64,000 nt of DNA from Phlebiopsis flavidoalba (Eukaryota; Basidiomycota; Agaricomycetes; Polyporales; Phanerochaetaceae). The notes under the pieces are model-generated. The model had not been told where the DNA came from and searched no databases. It worked only from the letters and a program-made list of their open reading frames with translations. Location of the stretch: NCBI GenBank assembly GCA_035772785.1, contig JAOCPU010000049.1, positions 186,001 through 250,000 on the forward strand. Reading direction: 5' to 3'. The first letter of the stretch is position 1, and the number at the start of each line of letters is the position of its first letter. A program made the position numbers and the translations under genes. Shown here in pieces: positions 35,217 to 46,490 of the stretch.

Positions 35217-37102
35217 TGTCAACAACTCGGACAGCAATGGTCGTACTAGAGTTGAGGGATTGGTCTACCATAAGGTGTCAGATAAATCTGTTGCAGCAAG
35301 CTTTGACGAGTTGTTAATAGGTAACTATAATAGCTCTGGGACAGGTAAGGGTACGCTCACCTCTCGTCATTTCACGACAGCCTGCGCCTAGCAAACGAAA
35401 ACCTTTGGTATCTTACCTTGCGGCTAGGTGATTGCTTTGTAGCGAAGCCTACACACACAATGGATTCCGATGGTGTCATCCTGAAATTTCATGCCCGTAA
35501 TCTGGTCTTCAATATGCATGTGACAGACGATTATCGACGGTGCACAATCAGGGCTGGCTCACTGGTCCCACTTGTTCCTCACCGCTGTCACCAATCCTAT
35601 GATGTTTTTCGTCTAACCGTACCACTGTGCAATGCAGTTCGTGCCCTCTCATGGATTCAAGAGGTCGATACAACTAGCGCGAGAAATAGAGAAGTCCCAG
35701 TCATCGGAAGCCCATCTTCCATCTCTTCGCTCTGCGATCGGTTGTCTAAGAGGGATCCCTCCCAGCTGCTATCCTCATCCAGGAATGTGCACGTGTGTAT
35801 GAACTGAGCTCCTCCCAGCCCTGTCTATAATCCTAGAACACGCCGCTGATAGCTTGGAGACTTTTATCCGTCTTCTCAAATGCGTGCTTCTACGAGGGGG
35901 GCAATTGCAATCCGCGCATCTACTCTCATTCCCTTACCCCAGCCTCAAGGAAAAAAGCTGACCATACGAGCGTGTTGTACTCCCAGGACAATTGGCGGGT
36001 TCTGTGCGAGAAACGCCTGGTGGACAGCGATCCAGTGCGGACACACCCGGAACTGGAACTGGAACGCCTGTCACCTCGACAACTTCCCTTATCCCCCCCA
36101 TGGCTTTTCTAGCGACAACCTACAGGCTACACACAATCTCGTTCAATCTATTTCTCACCCCGGGTTGTCCCATTTGAGATTCACTATGCTGGGATAAAAT
36201 GGGGCAGCCGCCGCGTAGTCGAAGTCATTCATTGACCGAACTCGCAGCTGCGGGTATCTTAAATCCTCTCTCCAGTGCTCAACCTTCCACCGTTAGACTG
36301 GGAATGTCCTATCACACCGCTACGGCATCTCCCGTAATTGGGACCGTCTTCTACCTGACAGGGCTTCAGTTCCTCGCCATCCAACCTTCTCCAACATCTA
36401 CCTTCTACTGCTCATGCTGTATGGACCTCCGCGAGAGATGTCGTACGTCCATACGAATCTTAGAACGCATGTCCATCGTCGCCAACAACGAGCGGTTCGT
36501 GTACATCGACAGACGGCCAATACGCGCACAGGCAAATGTCGCTTGGACCTTTGGAAGTTGCTGGATATGGATTTGTCGAGGCCAAATATGACTGGCAGGC
36601 AAGGATCCACTACGGGGGTGGATGCTGGAAACAAAAGGATGCTTTCGACTCAGATATGGACATTAATTTAGACAACAAGCAGAGTGGTAGCTCGACCATA
36701 CCACTTCCCCTCACTAAATCCCGAACCTCAAGGTTGTCTAATTGCGCAGCGCTGTCAAACGACTCAAGATGTGGTAGGATAACTCTGTCATTTGTATCAC
36801 TTGAACTTTACTTCTACTGGACCTTGGATGTATTTTTGCTCGATATCATTGTCTTGTTATGTGTCCGGCTGGGAGTGACAAATGTAAACATACCACAGGG
36901 ACTACTTTTGCAATTACTATAGCTTATCAATTTTCCGCGACGGACAGTTCTGTACTCCATACATTTCGAAAAGAGAAAATCCGCTAGATTTATTCATCAT
37001 CCTTCTCGTTGTCATTGTGCCAATCCTCCCCGCGCGAAGTAGGATCTTGTCCACATTGTCTCTCAGTTACAAATGATACAAAGTAAAGTAACGGTAGAAT
37101 CT
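35217..37102. other. Stretch with possible unrecognised coding sequence
   Basis: Plus-strand ORFs at 35418-35807, 35880-36197, 36199-36591 and 36536-36922 partly follow each other. Ser/Thr/Pro-rich runs (GSVRETPGGQRSSADTPGTG; RSRSHSLTELAAAGILNPL) look codable, and a gene broken by frame errors is possible. No domain or convincing intron was found, so no gene is called. Confidence 0.3.
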
Positions 37103-38426
37103 TACGGCGGCAGGTCAAGGTCCGGGGGCGGCGCATCCCATTCCTGTGTGCCTGGGGGCGGCATCTTTATGCAGGAGAGAATGGTCAGAGGAAATACAAA
37201 TTTGAGGTCATTCCCGATGCCGGGAAATTCAATTTTCAGCTCAGCGCTGTACTAGCATGAACGTTGAGGAAACACGCTCTGAATGACATTCGATTAAGCT
37301 CACCTTCACGCTCAGGCTATCCGTGAAGAAAGTTGGACAGTGTCTCAGAGTAAACAGGGATTTTATTGTCACCTCCTGTTTCCACTGGCCCTTGCCATTC
37401 TTCTCGGTCGTGCGAAGGAATCCAGACCTTGTCCATCGGCTCGATTTGGACATCGGCATAGTATTGCTGAAGTACACTCTCTCCAAAACCTCCTAGCCTT
37501 GCTATGGCAGAGTCGGAGCTCGACTTGGTCCAGCTTCGAGCGCGAACGTCGACCATACGATTCAATTCAAATGCTAGTTCTTTAGGGTGTGTAGGAGTAG
37601 CAGGAATATGCGCTCCCCCTCTTTTACGTCGTCCGCCTTCATGGGGGCTTCGTGATAGTAACCACATTAAGGTTGAATGGAATAGGTGTATTCATGGGAT
37701 ATGCCTCGAGATCAGGCATCATAAGCTGCAGAAAATTGTCACGGCTCTGAAAAGCTTTCCAGAATATACATGCAGAATACGCACTGTTGCTTTGACTTGA
37801 GAGTAATCCCCCCAAAATACACCCTTCTAATATCGTTCCTTTCTCTCCAATGCCATCCAACCACCTTGCCATCCTCCCGTAGAGATCGCGGACCGTAATT
37901 GAGCACCTTGCGCATCCGGAGGAAGCACAGGGAATGACAGAAATATTCTACGGTCGAAATGAAGACCCGAGCGTTGGCCTACAAATTCCAAAGCATATCC
38001 AAACCGCGCCAGACCAGCGGTGACCCTTGAACGAGCATGACGGAGGAAGACCAGAGGGAAGCTGGAAGTGAAAGGGTATCGCCAACACATGCGAATCCGG
38101 AGGAGGATACAGTGGGCTGCCTTTCTGCCAGAGTGAAACCGTCTCTCGTGCTAGTTCAACCTTTTGTCGACGACGTGACTTGGTTTTTTTGACCTGACTG
38201 TCGAGTGATTTTCCTAAGAAGGCGATTCAGTTCTGCTGGCTCCCGCGTCAGGGAACCACGCATACGTTACGATAGACCCCCGAAGCTTGAGGTGAACCTC
38301 CTCTATATTGTCTGAGAGTAGAGTAGGGAAGTATATGTGAACTTCGCCGTCAAGCACTTGCCCAGGCACGCGAGGCACCCTCGGGTCGAAGATGAGAGAT
38401 AGAGCAGGCGTTTCGTCTTTGCCCAT
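37103..38426 (-). CDS. Arrestin-like protein, copy A
   Basis: The N terminus MGKDETPALSLIF leads into an arrestin_N-like start: DPRVPRVPGQVLDGEVHIYF, PTLLSDNIEEVHLKLRGS. The middle is broken by frame changes and introns (PSDSDTL-type segment expected at about 38090-37850). The C-terminal part reads LAFELNRMVDVRARSW, ARLGGFGESVLQQYYADVQI, WKQEVTIKSLFTLRHCPTFF and TDSLSVKVSL, then after an intron KMPPPGTQEWDAPPPDLDLP and a stop at 37103. Arrestin-related proteins of fungi adapt ubiquitin ligases to membrane transporters or act in endocytosis; that role is inferred. No PY motif could be confirmed. A paralogue with the same start (MGK-x-E) and the same end (P-x-LDLPP) lies at 42236-43961. Confidence 0.7.
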
Positions 38427-38793
38427 CCTATAGCCAATTAGTCCGGATGTTTTGAGAGGAATATAGCAAAGGAGTATATAAAGTGATATCTGGGGGCTGT
38501 ACCGCTGGGTCCGTGTCGGAAGCGACTATCATAGCTACCGACTGGAGGTGTGAGATGGGAGCGCAATATCAATGCGCATGTCAGGCTAGGCACTCGCGTA
38601 CATCTGCGCATCAACCGGACATCACACTTTGAGCGAATCGCTCAAGGCAGCAGACTCGTGCTATACAGCAGCATAGCCCCACACCTCAATTATCAAAGAT
38701 CATCACCATGGAAGGCATACCAAGCTGCTCAAAATCATTACGTGAACGCTCCTTAAATATCGCTTCTGCACCTCCATCGACCCAATTCGCAAC
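38427..38793. promoter_or_regulatory. Shared promoter region of arrestin copy A and the gelsolin-like gene
   Basis: The two genes are divergent with 367 bp between start codons. A TATATAAAG box at about 38475-38483 on the plus strand is the only obvious core element. It is far (about 310 bp) from the gelsolin ATG and could equally be read from the other strand, so its target is unclear. Confidence 0.4.
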
Positions 38794-40189
38794 ATGGCAG
38801 AAGAACAGCCTCACGTACACCTCACGAAAGCCACGCAGTACAACATCGAGGATTCTAACATCGCTTTACTAGGATCAGATGTGAGCATCTCTCCTCTACA
38901 GATGTATAATGTGTACTTGTTCTAACTGGATCAGTTAGAGAAAAACGGTCAGAGAGCAGATGCGGGTGACAAGGAGGTTGCATGGGAGGAGGCTGGCAAA
39001 AGCTCCAGGCACTCAAATTTGGAGGATAGAAAAATTCTCCGTCGTAGAATGGCCAAAGGAGAGATATGGATCCTTCTACAGCGGAGATTCGTATATCGTC
39101 TTACATGTGGAGTACCCGGTCTAGATATTTCGAGCACTGACTCATGCATTTTGTAGACATATAAACCTTCTCCCGACAGCGAAGAGTTATCCTACGACCT
39201 CCACTTCTGGCTTGGGACGGATACTACACAGGACGAAGCGGGTACTGCGGCCTACAAGACCGTGGAGCTCGACGACCGTGAGTATAACACTTCGCCTTAC
39301 GCCGCGTCGTCACTGAAGTATTGTGTATCCATAGATCTTACGGAAAAGCCCGTCCAATACCGTGAGGTCCAGGGCTATGAATCTCCAAAATTCCTATCTT
39401 ACTTCCTCGATTCGTATGCCTTAATGGTGGCGTATCCACTGGATTCCATCACGTATCCGCTCCTCCCCCCGTGGACGTCAAAAGACTGTATAGGGTGATC
39501 TCGACCGGCACACGTCTTCTAGTTCGCGAGGTCGCTCCAGAGGGTACAAGCTTGATCCCTGGTGATGCCTATGTACTCGATATGGGATCGAGAGTGTGGC
39601 AGCTCAACACGAAGGGCTAGCGTCGGAAGGAAAGATTCAAGGCTGCTGAGATTTTTCCCGCTCGCTAGCAAATGACCCGGACAACTACGGAGAGCTGCGA
39701 AGTCACCGTCTATGGCTGCGCCTGAACCTCCATTTTAACGCAACTAACCTGACAAATTATTCAGCATGAGGGCAGACACCCAACTGGCGTCAGGAATCTT
39801 CACTGTCCAAGATCGGCGTGGCTACTATGCCATACTGCTGTAGACGAAGAGGGCATTCAAAGCCTGCCAGTATCTATAGTCTCTCCGGACGCTTCCAGGA
39901 AAGTAACATTCGCGTCAGTCGAGCCGGTTTCTCGGGCCTTCCCTCTCGTCGTCCGGATGAATTCTCTTGGACGACACGTTCAACTCTACGGACCATGCGA
40001 TTTATGTCCTGGGCTGGGGCAGAGTGCAACGCTTACGGAGAAACGTCTTGCGGTGTACACATATGCGCAGAATTACTTGTGCACAATACTGCGCCAGGCT
40101 GGTCGCAGGCACTACGTCCAGTACCATCGTCAGGATGAAGGAAGAGTCGTGAGACCGAGGCATTCCTCAGTGCTAACCTGGGAGAGTAA
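38794..40189 (+). CDS. Gelsolin/villin-like actin-binding protein
   Basis: Gelsolin-family proteins sever, cap or bundle actin filaments in a Ca-dependent way. [20 protein letters not shown] opens at 38794. Intron 1 is 38881-38934 (with a ctaac branch site) and intron 2 is 39107-39156. Repeat 1 reads [56 protein letters not shown], then [19 protein letters not shown]. Repeat 2 reads [39 protein letters not shown] and [14 protein letters not shown]. Repeat 3 is recovered across frame changes as [42 protein letters not shown] and [10 protein letters not shown], with a TAA at 40187. Three repeats and no headpiece, about 390 residues, fit the short gelsolin type found in Agaricomycetes. Confidence 0.85.
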
Positions 40190-40261
40190 AGGCCCTACTC
40201 AGGTGCTGTGTCAAAACAAATTCATCAATGCTGTATTATATCATTGACGCTCTAGTCGTGT

Positions 40262-41414
40262 CTACAGTTCTACAAACTCCTTGTACACACGTTTGATGAA
40301 CAACTTCGCGCTCTTGGTTCGAACATGGGCGTGTGCGTCGACTTTTCGAAGGTGATCCATTTCACTTTCTTGATCTTTCTGGAAGAATGGCGCGACCGAG
40401 CCACGAAGTCCTGAGCAATGTCGCCTCGCCCGATTGATGACGAAAGTCTGGGACACTCGATCTGGGTCGAGGGCGGTCTACAATCGACCAGCCTTTCAAA
40501 ATGCTGTCGTACAATCCGTGAGTATAGTCCGCGTTTGAGACTGGACAGCAGATCTACTGACCTTGGCGTTCGCCACAGTGGAGTCACCCTCTTCCCCGAA
40601 AACTGAATCAAGCGCGTAGATGTAGTCTCGCGGGGGCGGGTCGACCGTGGCACCCGTGCTTTGCATGAAATTGGCGCAGTGCCGCGGGCACGATACTTGA
40701 CTGGCTCCTGTCCATCCCTCCCATCAGGCCTTCCTGAACGTAGCCTTCGGAATAGCACGTCTGCATCGATAGCTGCATAGGTGTTGACTGCATCCACAGG
40801 GTCGGAAGTCGCGAGCGAGTCGGCGAGTATTAGAGTGCTTCATCCCTTAGGCTGCTGTGCGCAAAGTGTACTCCGCTCCCAGGACACGCCGCCCCACGAG
40901 TGACTCCCTCCAGGTCAAATCGCGTCCTGGATGCACGAGCGGTGTTGGATGAGGTTTTTTCCAGCTCGGCGACGAAGAGTGTCGATGGTCCAGAATGGAA
41001 ACGAGGGCTCTGTCCTTTGAGGTGCGTGGAACGGCCGTTGCCAAGAGGTGGTCGTGTACAGGATGACGTGGGGGGAGTTGTCAACAATCTCGTGGAACTG
41101 CTAAGCAGGCTTCAGCGAGTGGAGAGATGCTCGCCTCTGAAGATACGAAGGCCAGGAACCTCCTCCATGGCCGTGAAGAGCTGACTTACGCTTTGGCGTT
41201 TTCCGTGTACTCGTAGCGTCATGACTACCATAGCGAGGTTGCCGAGAAACCGCTTATAGTAATGGTCTGGTATGTTTTTCGCCTCATATGTGAAAGTGGA
41301 TACGAAACCCGGGGGGGGGTGTTGGGTCGGGGAAGCTTCAAGTGTGTCTTGACAGGGGGATCCCAATAGACAACAATCATTCCAAATATCTGTATTAGGA
41401 AGACGGTTGCACAC
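40262..41414 (-). CDS. Multi-exon protein of unknown function
   Basis: Two well-formed introns support a real gene: 41137-41189 (gtaagt...cttcag, 53 bp) and 40504-40561 (gtcagt...gacag, 58 bp). Readable segments in order are KNIPDHYYKRFLGNLAMVVM, TLRVHGKRQS, then (with frame changes) VDNSPHVILYTTTSW, DTLFVAELEKTSSNTA, PVDAVNTYAAIDADVLFRRL, EGLMGGMDRSQSSIVPAALR, PPPRDYIYALDSVFGEEGDS, FERLVDC, SQTFVINRARRHCSG and the basic end KSAKLFIKRVYKEFVEL with a stop at 40262. No family is recognised. The start is uncertain; the frame is open back to about 41414. It converges on the gelsolin-like gene with a 72 bp gap, normal spacing for this genome. Confidence 0.5.
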
Positions 41415-42235
41415 TTACGTTACGTTCTCATATAGTACCAGTGGAAACGTACTGCGGTGAGTTACCCGGATGTCGTGCGACCAATTCCCGGTCACTGGGG
41501 ACGGATTACACTCTCTACAGAGGTTTTCGGTGTGTGTTGGGATGTAGATTGCAGTGCTCCACCCCCCCCCCCCCCCCCCCCCCACCCCCCTCCTCCCCCC
41601 CCCCCCCCCTCCATCCCCCGAGCCACTCATGGGGTTTATATATCCCCAATCGAATGTAGTCGACCACCCTATCTGTGAAAGTTTAGAAACGAGTCTCTGA
41701 CAACACACGACTGAATCATCTCACCCAATTAATCTGGAGACTTTGAGATATGCGCCCGGCTTATTCAACGATGCGCCCATGGAGATTTGATGATCGTTGT
41801 TGATCATGCACCAGCTTCCGGCGGAATGTGACTCACGCCGCTCAGGGGTGTTCAACGCTTGTTTCACTGCCTGTTCCACAATAATTGTTCAACAAAACAA
41901 GGGTCGTCTCTCTCTTTCATTGTCGATTCAACACAGTGTGTCCCAAGGTCAACCTCACTTATTCTCGCGACATTTACGTCAGAGCAAACTCACCCAACCA
42001 CTAACGTTGGTATCGAGCCATTCGTCAATGTGCGTAGGGTCGACAGGCCATATAATCAATATGTATTCCACAAATTTCGAGATAAATCAATAAATGCGAG
42101 AATTCCGTGGTCATGTCATAAATTTATTCCTTTTTCGTCGGTCTCGTCGAACCACGTTTCGTCCCCTGGAGAGAAGTAGTCCACTGTCAATAAATTTTGT
42201 CAGTCCGAGCGTTCCTCTTGAGATGAAAGAACTTC
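41415..42235. other. Intergenic region with a long C-rich tract
   Basis: This lies between the 5' side of the unknown gene and the 3' end of arrestin copy B. Apart from the C-rich tract at 41562-41619, only unsupported short ORFs are present. Confidence 0.4.
41562..41619. repeat. Interrupted poly-C tract (poly-G on the minus strand)
   Basis: About 58 bp, almost all C, in runs of 22, 6, 14 and 5, broken by single A or T bases. On the minus strand the G runs could fold into a G-quadruplex about 150 bp upstream of the unknown gene's open frame. Length is probably unreliable in this error-prone sequence. Confidence 0.85.
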
Positions 42236-43961
42236 TTACGGTGGAAGGTCAAGCTCGGGCTGCGGGTTGTTGCACCATAGCCCAAGCCTGGGTCCCGGAC
42301 GGTGGCACAGCACAAGAGATTATAATGATTGGGCACGAGGTCCAAGTTTTCAGCGTCGTTACCGACACCATGTCCCGGGGAAATCCGACCTTTACTTTGG
42401 CCGTATACTGTATCCATGGTCAAACCAAGATCCTTGTTCGATGCTTGTCGTGAATGGGCAACGGTACCTTGACGTTCATGTTGTCTTTACGTCCGAAGGT
42501 GGGGTCCACCTGGTTCAATGTGAAAGATGACCTGCATGGTTTACAACCCTGCTTCCATTGGCCTCGGTAAGTCGCTTTTTTTTTGTCATGCGAATCTCCA
42601 GCAGGGATTCCAGACATTCTCCATTGGTTTCGATCTGTACGTGGGAATTGTTTTGGGCAAGTCGATAATCTCCAACGCTTCCGACTCCTTTTATGGCCAC
42701 TTCTTTGTGCGTCTGTACGTAACCGACGCGGCGCGGTGAGAGTCAATGAAAATCGCGCGACTCAGTTCAAAGCTAAGCTCTTTGGGATCGTTGAGATGCC
42801 TCGGCGGTGCTGGGAAGATAGGCCTCGCCCTCCTTAACATCATCATCTTTCATGGGTCATTCGTCAGAGTGACGACAGTAATGGTGAAAACGGCTGGTAT
42901 GGGAGTATGTGTAGGATAATACCATCGAGATCGTGGGTGTGATGAGCTAGAGTAAAGATCGTCTCTCAGCACGGTCAGGGCAATATGAGTAGAACACGAT
43001 GCAACAGTGGCCTGTGCCTTAAACTTTGCGAGTAGTCTATTCGCCCCAGATACCCTTACGAACGAACGTTTTCCTGATTCTCAGGGCTAGTCGTCTTCCA
43101 GCATCACTTTGTGCCATCCTTCGCAAGGATCGCGCAGGCTCGGAGCTCTGCACCCTGGATGTCGTCAGTGGTGGGAACCGTCCTGTAACGGGGACTGCCT
43201 ACCCCCTTGGGCTTTACCGCACTCTGCTCCGATTGAGACGAGACGCGGGTCGCACTACTGCAACGCTTTGCTGGTCATGCGACGATTGCCTTCTATACGC
43301 TTCTATATCGTTACGGTAACCTCCTCAACCCATCGCATACGCGTGAGCCTCCATATGAGCAGCGGGACGGGTGATGGGCATCATGGACGGGGTGGGGGGG
43401 AGCTCCGTCGTCGGAAGCTGAAAACGGAAGGGCAATGCTTATAAGCGTGTCACTATCCGGAGGCGGATATGCCACTGCCTTCGCCTTCGCTCTTTCTGCC
43501 AAAGAGATATCGTCTCGTTCGCAACGATGTCAGCTCAACCCTATGGTACTGACTGGTATAGCTAGACTTGACTGGGCCAGTATAGATGGTAAGCCCATCC
43601 TGGTGAAGTCGTGCGTGATCACGTAACCCAAATCTTGGTAGCGTTTCCTTCATTTCCTCCTCCTTCCCCACGCAGTTACTTCAATTTTCCCTCTTAGCTA
43701 CTTCCTTATTTCCTTTTTCTTTTCCTCCTCTCCCTGCTCACCCACCATAACTGTTAGGAACTGGAGAAACGTACCGGTACGTGACCAATGACCCCTCTGA
43801 TCTGATTTGATGTGATTGGTACCTCCGTAATGTCAGTCTGAAATCAAGGCGGGGAAGTACAAGTTGACTTCGCCCTCAAGGGACCTCGCCAGGGATGGGC
43901 GGGTTACATCGGAGTGAACACTATAGACGAGAAGAGCGGTTGTTTGTTCGTGCTTACCCAT
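42236..43961 (-). CDS. Arrestin-like protein, copy B
   Basis: This is a paralogue of copy A. It starts MGKHEQTTALLVYS and has LEGEVNLYFPALISD where copy A has LDGEVHIYFPTLLSDN. After a region with frame breaks come VAYPPPDSDTLISIALPFS, PDDGAPPHP and a run corresponding to the NRRV/RPLAV section (about 43250-43090). The C-terminal part around 42700-42400 has sensible matches to the WKQ...TFRLN section. A Pro/Gly turn (PPSGTQAWAMVQQ in frame pieces) leads to PELDLPP and a TAA at 42236. The longer span (1.7 kb against 1.3 kb in copy A) comes from introns and a region at 43670-43830 with no clear coding. Family and role as for copy A; the gene may be intact or decaying. Confidence 0.62.
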
Positions 43962-44993
43962 GCTGGAGAGAAGGTATTGCTGGTCAATGTCGAAGCGGCG
44001 GAAGAGCCCTGTGAGGAGATTAAATATTGTATGAAATCCTGCAGCCAAGGCTTTACATGACATCGCGTTCCTGCATCATGCAGGAGGTGGCGAGTGTCAA
44101 TCGCCGGACGGGCAAAGCGCAGTGATGGCGCCTGATGGGCGCTGATCGCAGTTCTTGACGCCAGTCCTACTGCGCCTGCTTCTTCCGGCCGGTCACTGCC
44201 ATATCGAGGTGGTATCATTGCTCATTGGCCTCATTACACCGCTGCAGAGACAATTTTTACATTCGATTGTTCCGTTTCACACGGCGGGCTATGGGGGAGC
44301 ACAAATAGAGGACGGGTTCTGATAATCATGCTCAAATTTTTTTTAGTGGTCTAAAAGTCGCGCATAAAATTCGAAGTGTCAATGGACTAATACTTATGCA
44401 GGTGACTACCCACAACATATTACAATATCTCTGCGTCACTATGAGACGTCATAATGATATGGCCTACATCTGAAGTTGGCTTATTTAGACAGACGAGCGT
44501 GTAGTGGAAGACGTTCTCACTGGGTCGGTCCGAGGACGTAGCAGCTGCAGGAAGCACTAGCCCAAAAAAAGCGAAGCGGGGGGCGTCGCGATTGAGTGTC
44601 TGTTATTTTAGGTGTCCACTGTCCACATTGTTCAACGTCTACCGGCCCCCCTCCTGGCGTCGACCGTCTCGACTCAGGACTGCCCCGCACAACGTTTCGC
44701 TCCCTCGTCTTTTTCATTCGCTCTCAATGAACCGGTTTGTTAATGGCACGAAGTAAGTGCAACAAGTAAGAGCTTGTTGAACGCGAGTGGCTCCCAAAGG
44801 AGTCGCCGATACCGATATTCCACGGCGGGGCCACGACTCGACGAGCGAAGCCACTCCAGGCCCTTGCAGACAAAGAACGAATGAAGCTCGACTTATATTT
44901 GCCTATGTATCGTATAAATATCATCGAACATCAATTTTGACCAGCACAATCAAGCTCTCTCACTATAAGCCTAGTAGTATACACTGACGTGTC
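43962..44993. other. Intergenic region between arrestin copy B and AAD copy 2
   Basis: The first 250 bp upstream of the arrestin ATG are an open frame on the minus strand (containing FRRFDIDQQYLLSS directly before the ATG), so an upstream start is possible. The rest shows no supported gene. Confidence 0.35.
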
Positions 44994-46490
44994 TTAGACA
45001 GAGTTGGCAGGATTTATCGGCTGGGCAACAGGCCACTTGTCGAAGTGACCCGCGGAGGCATACATCATATTATATCCCGTGCCATTCGCCCTAAAATATG
45101 GCTTCTTGAGCATCCCAGATTGAGGTAAATATAATGAACTCACAAATAAGTCATAGGGAAAAACCTTTCTTGAAGGGTACGATACGTCATCCAAAGCTTG
45201 AACTTGCTCTGGAGTGAGAGAAAGGGACAGGGCCTCGACATTCTGGTAAAGATGCTCCACTTTGCGTCCTCCGATGATGGGAAATACGCGAGGCGCCTTG
45301 TGCATGATCCAAGCGATAGCGACTACCCCCCCCCCCCCCCCCCACTACGAAAACAGGGTGAGAAACTCTGTGCAAGAGCAGAAGAGCGAAAGAAGATATT
45401 ACCAGACGTGATGTTCTGGGCACCAATCTCTTTGGGCGACCCGCTCAAGCTCTAAACAGAACCCTGCGTTCTTCAGTGTGTGCGCTTCCAGTCAGGCGAG
45501 ACGATAGTACGTCCTCCTTCTCCGGACTCGAGCCGTCGTTTTTCTTACCGCGTCAGTCCGGATCTTGCCTCCACAAAGCACGTTCCAGGGGAGCAATCGC
45601 CATGCCTGATCAGTCATATTATGTGAGATGGCTAGAGTAGGAGGCATGCGGTGACTTGCCTTCCGAGATGGCCATGGGTAGAACGTCGCGTTCAAAATCA
45701 CGGTCCATTATGCTCCACATTCCTTGATAAATGACAAAAGGAGTTTTGCCACTCATCCGTGCGTAGTTATTGGCCTTCGACACAATCCAACGCCGGAGTA
45801 TCCGAGAGCGCGGGTATCAAAGATACGTCGACGCCGAGGTAGAGCACCTTGCCTTGGACGATGAGGGTGTGCAGGCCGTCTATAACCTCCTCGACGGAGG
45901 TGGTGTAGTCCCACCAATGGGACGTAGAGAATGTCGATGTAGTCGTACGTAACTTCTTGGAGTGAGTCGTGAACGGAGTTTGATACATGGACTTGAAATT
46001 GTTTCCCAACGAAGACCGCTATGCTGTCCGGGCTTGTACGTTTGTAGTCGGTAGTGTACTGAATGTCGCATGAGTTCTCTGGTGCTGACGGCAACGAATT
46101 TCCGGCCACAAACCTTGGTTGCAATAACCAGCTCCTTCCTAATACCACGACTTTCCATCCATGTCGCCAATGAATTTCCTCAGGAAGTCTCGTCCTGGCT
46201 GGGGAATCATTAGCCTCGGTAGAAGAAAGAAGTCACAAAGAGCTCACTAGCTGTTTGGCCAGTGTCAATAAAATTACCACCACCACCCTCGTAATACGCG
46301 TCGAGTAACTTGAAACTGTCCTCCTTGCTCAGCGCAGTTGTGCCCCAACCGATCGTGTGTCCCACTTGTCGCCGATGCTCGCAGCACCAAGCTGGATCGG
46401 AGAGACGTGAATCCCTGCCCGAGACGCGAGTTGCCTGTGGCGACCAAGCTTGGTTTTGGGCTCAGGAGGGGGTGCGAAAGCGTCCTTCAT
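44994..46490 (-). CDS. AAD: Aryl-alcohol dehydrogenase, aldo-keto reductase (AAD copy 2)
   Basis: Close paralogue of the gene at 18144-19557, same AKR type. It starts [20 protein letters not shown] and [20 protein letters not shown], then FIDTGQT (in copy 1 FIDTAN), [16 protein letters not shown] (catalytic Lys), [29 protein letters not shown] (catalytic His), [39 protein letters not shown], and the end [17 protein letters not shown] with a stop at 44994. Introns fall at corresponding places, but one acceptor at about 45325 is preceded by 18 G. An extra segment [17 protein letters not shown] sits at about 45810 after VLYLG, which copy 1 lacks. Frame changes are as frequent as in copy 1. About 25 kb separate the copies, in opposite orientation. 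Confidence 0.93.
45326..45343. repeat. Run of 18 C (poly-G in the AAD copy 2 intron end)
   Basis: On the gene's strand an 18-base G run sits directly before the TAG acceptor that precedes the exon coding [11 protein letters not shown]. Copy 1 has a normal intron end, gcctatag, at the same site. Confidence 0.85.

Noticed and set aside
35418..36922. Chain of plus-strand ORFs considered as a transcription factor
   Set aside because: Ser/Thr/Pro-rich runs alone do not define a family, and no DNA-binding motif or intron pair was found.
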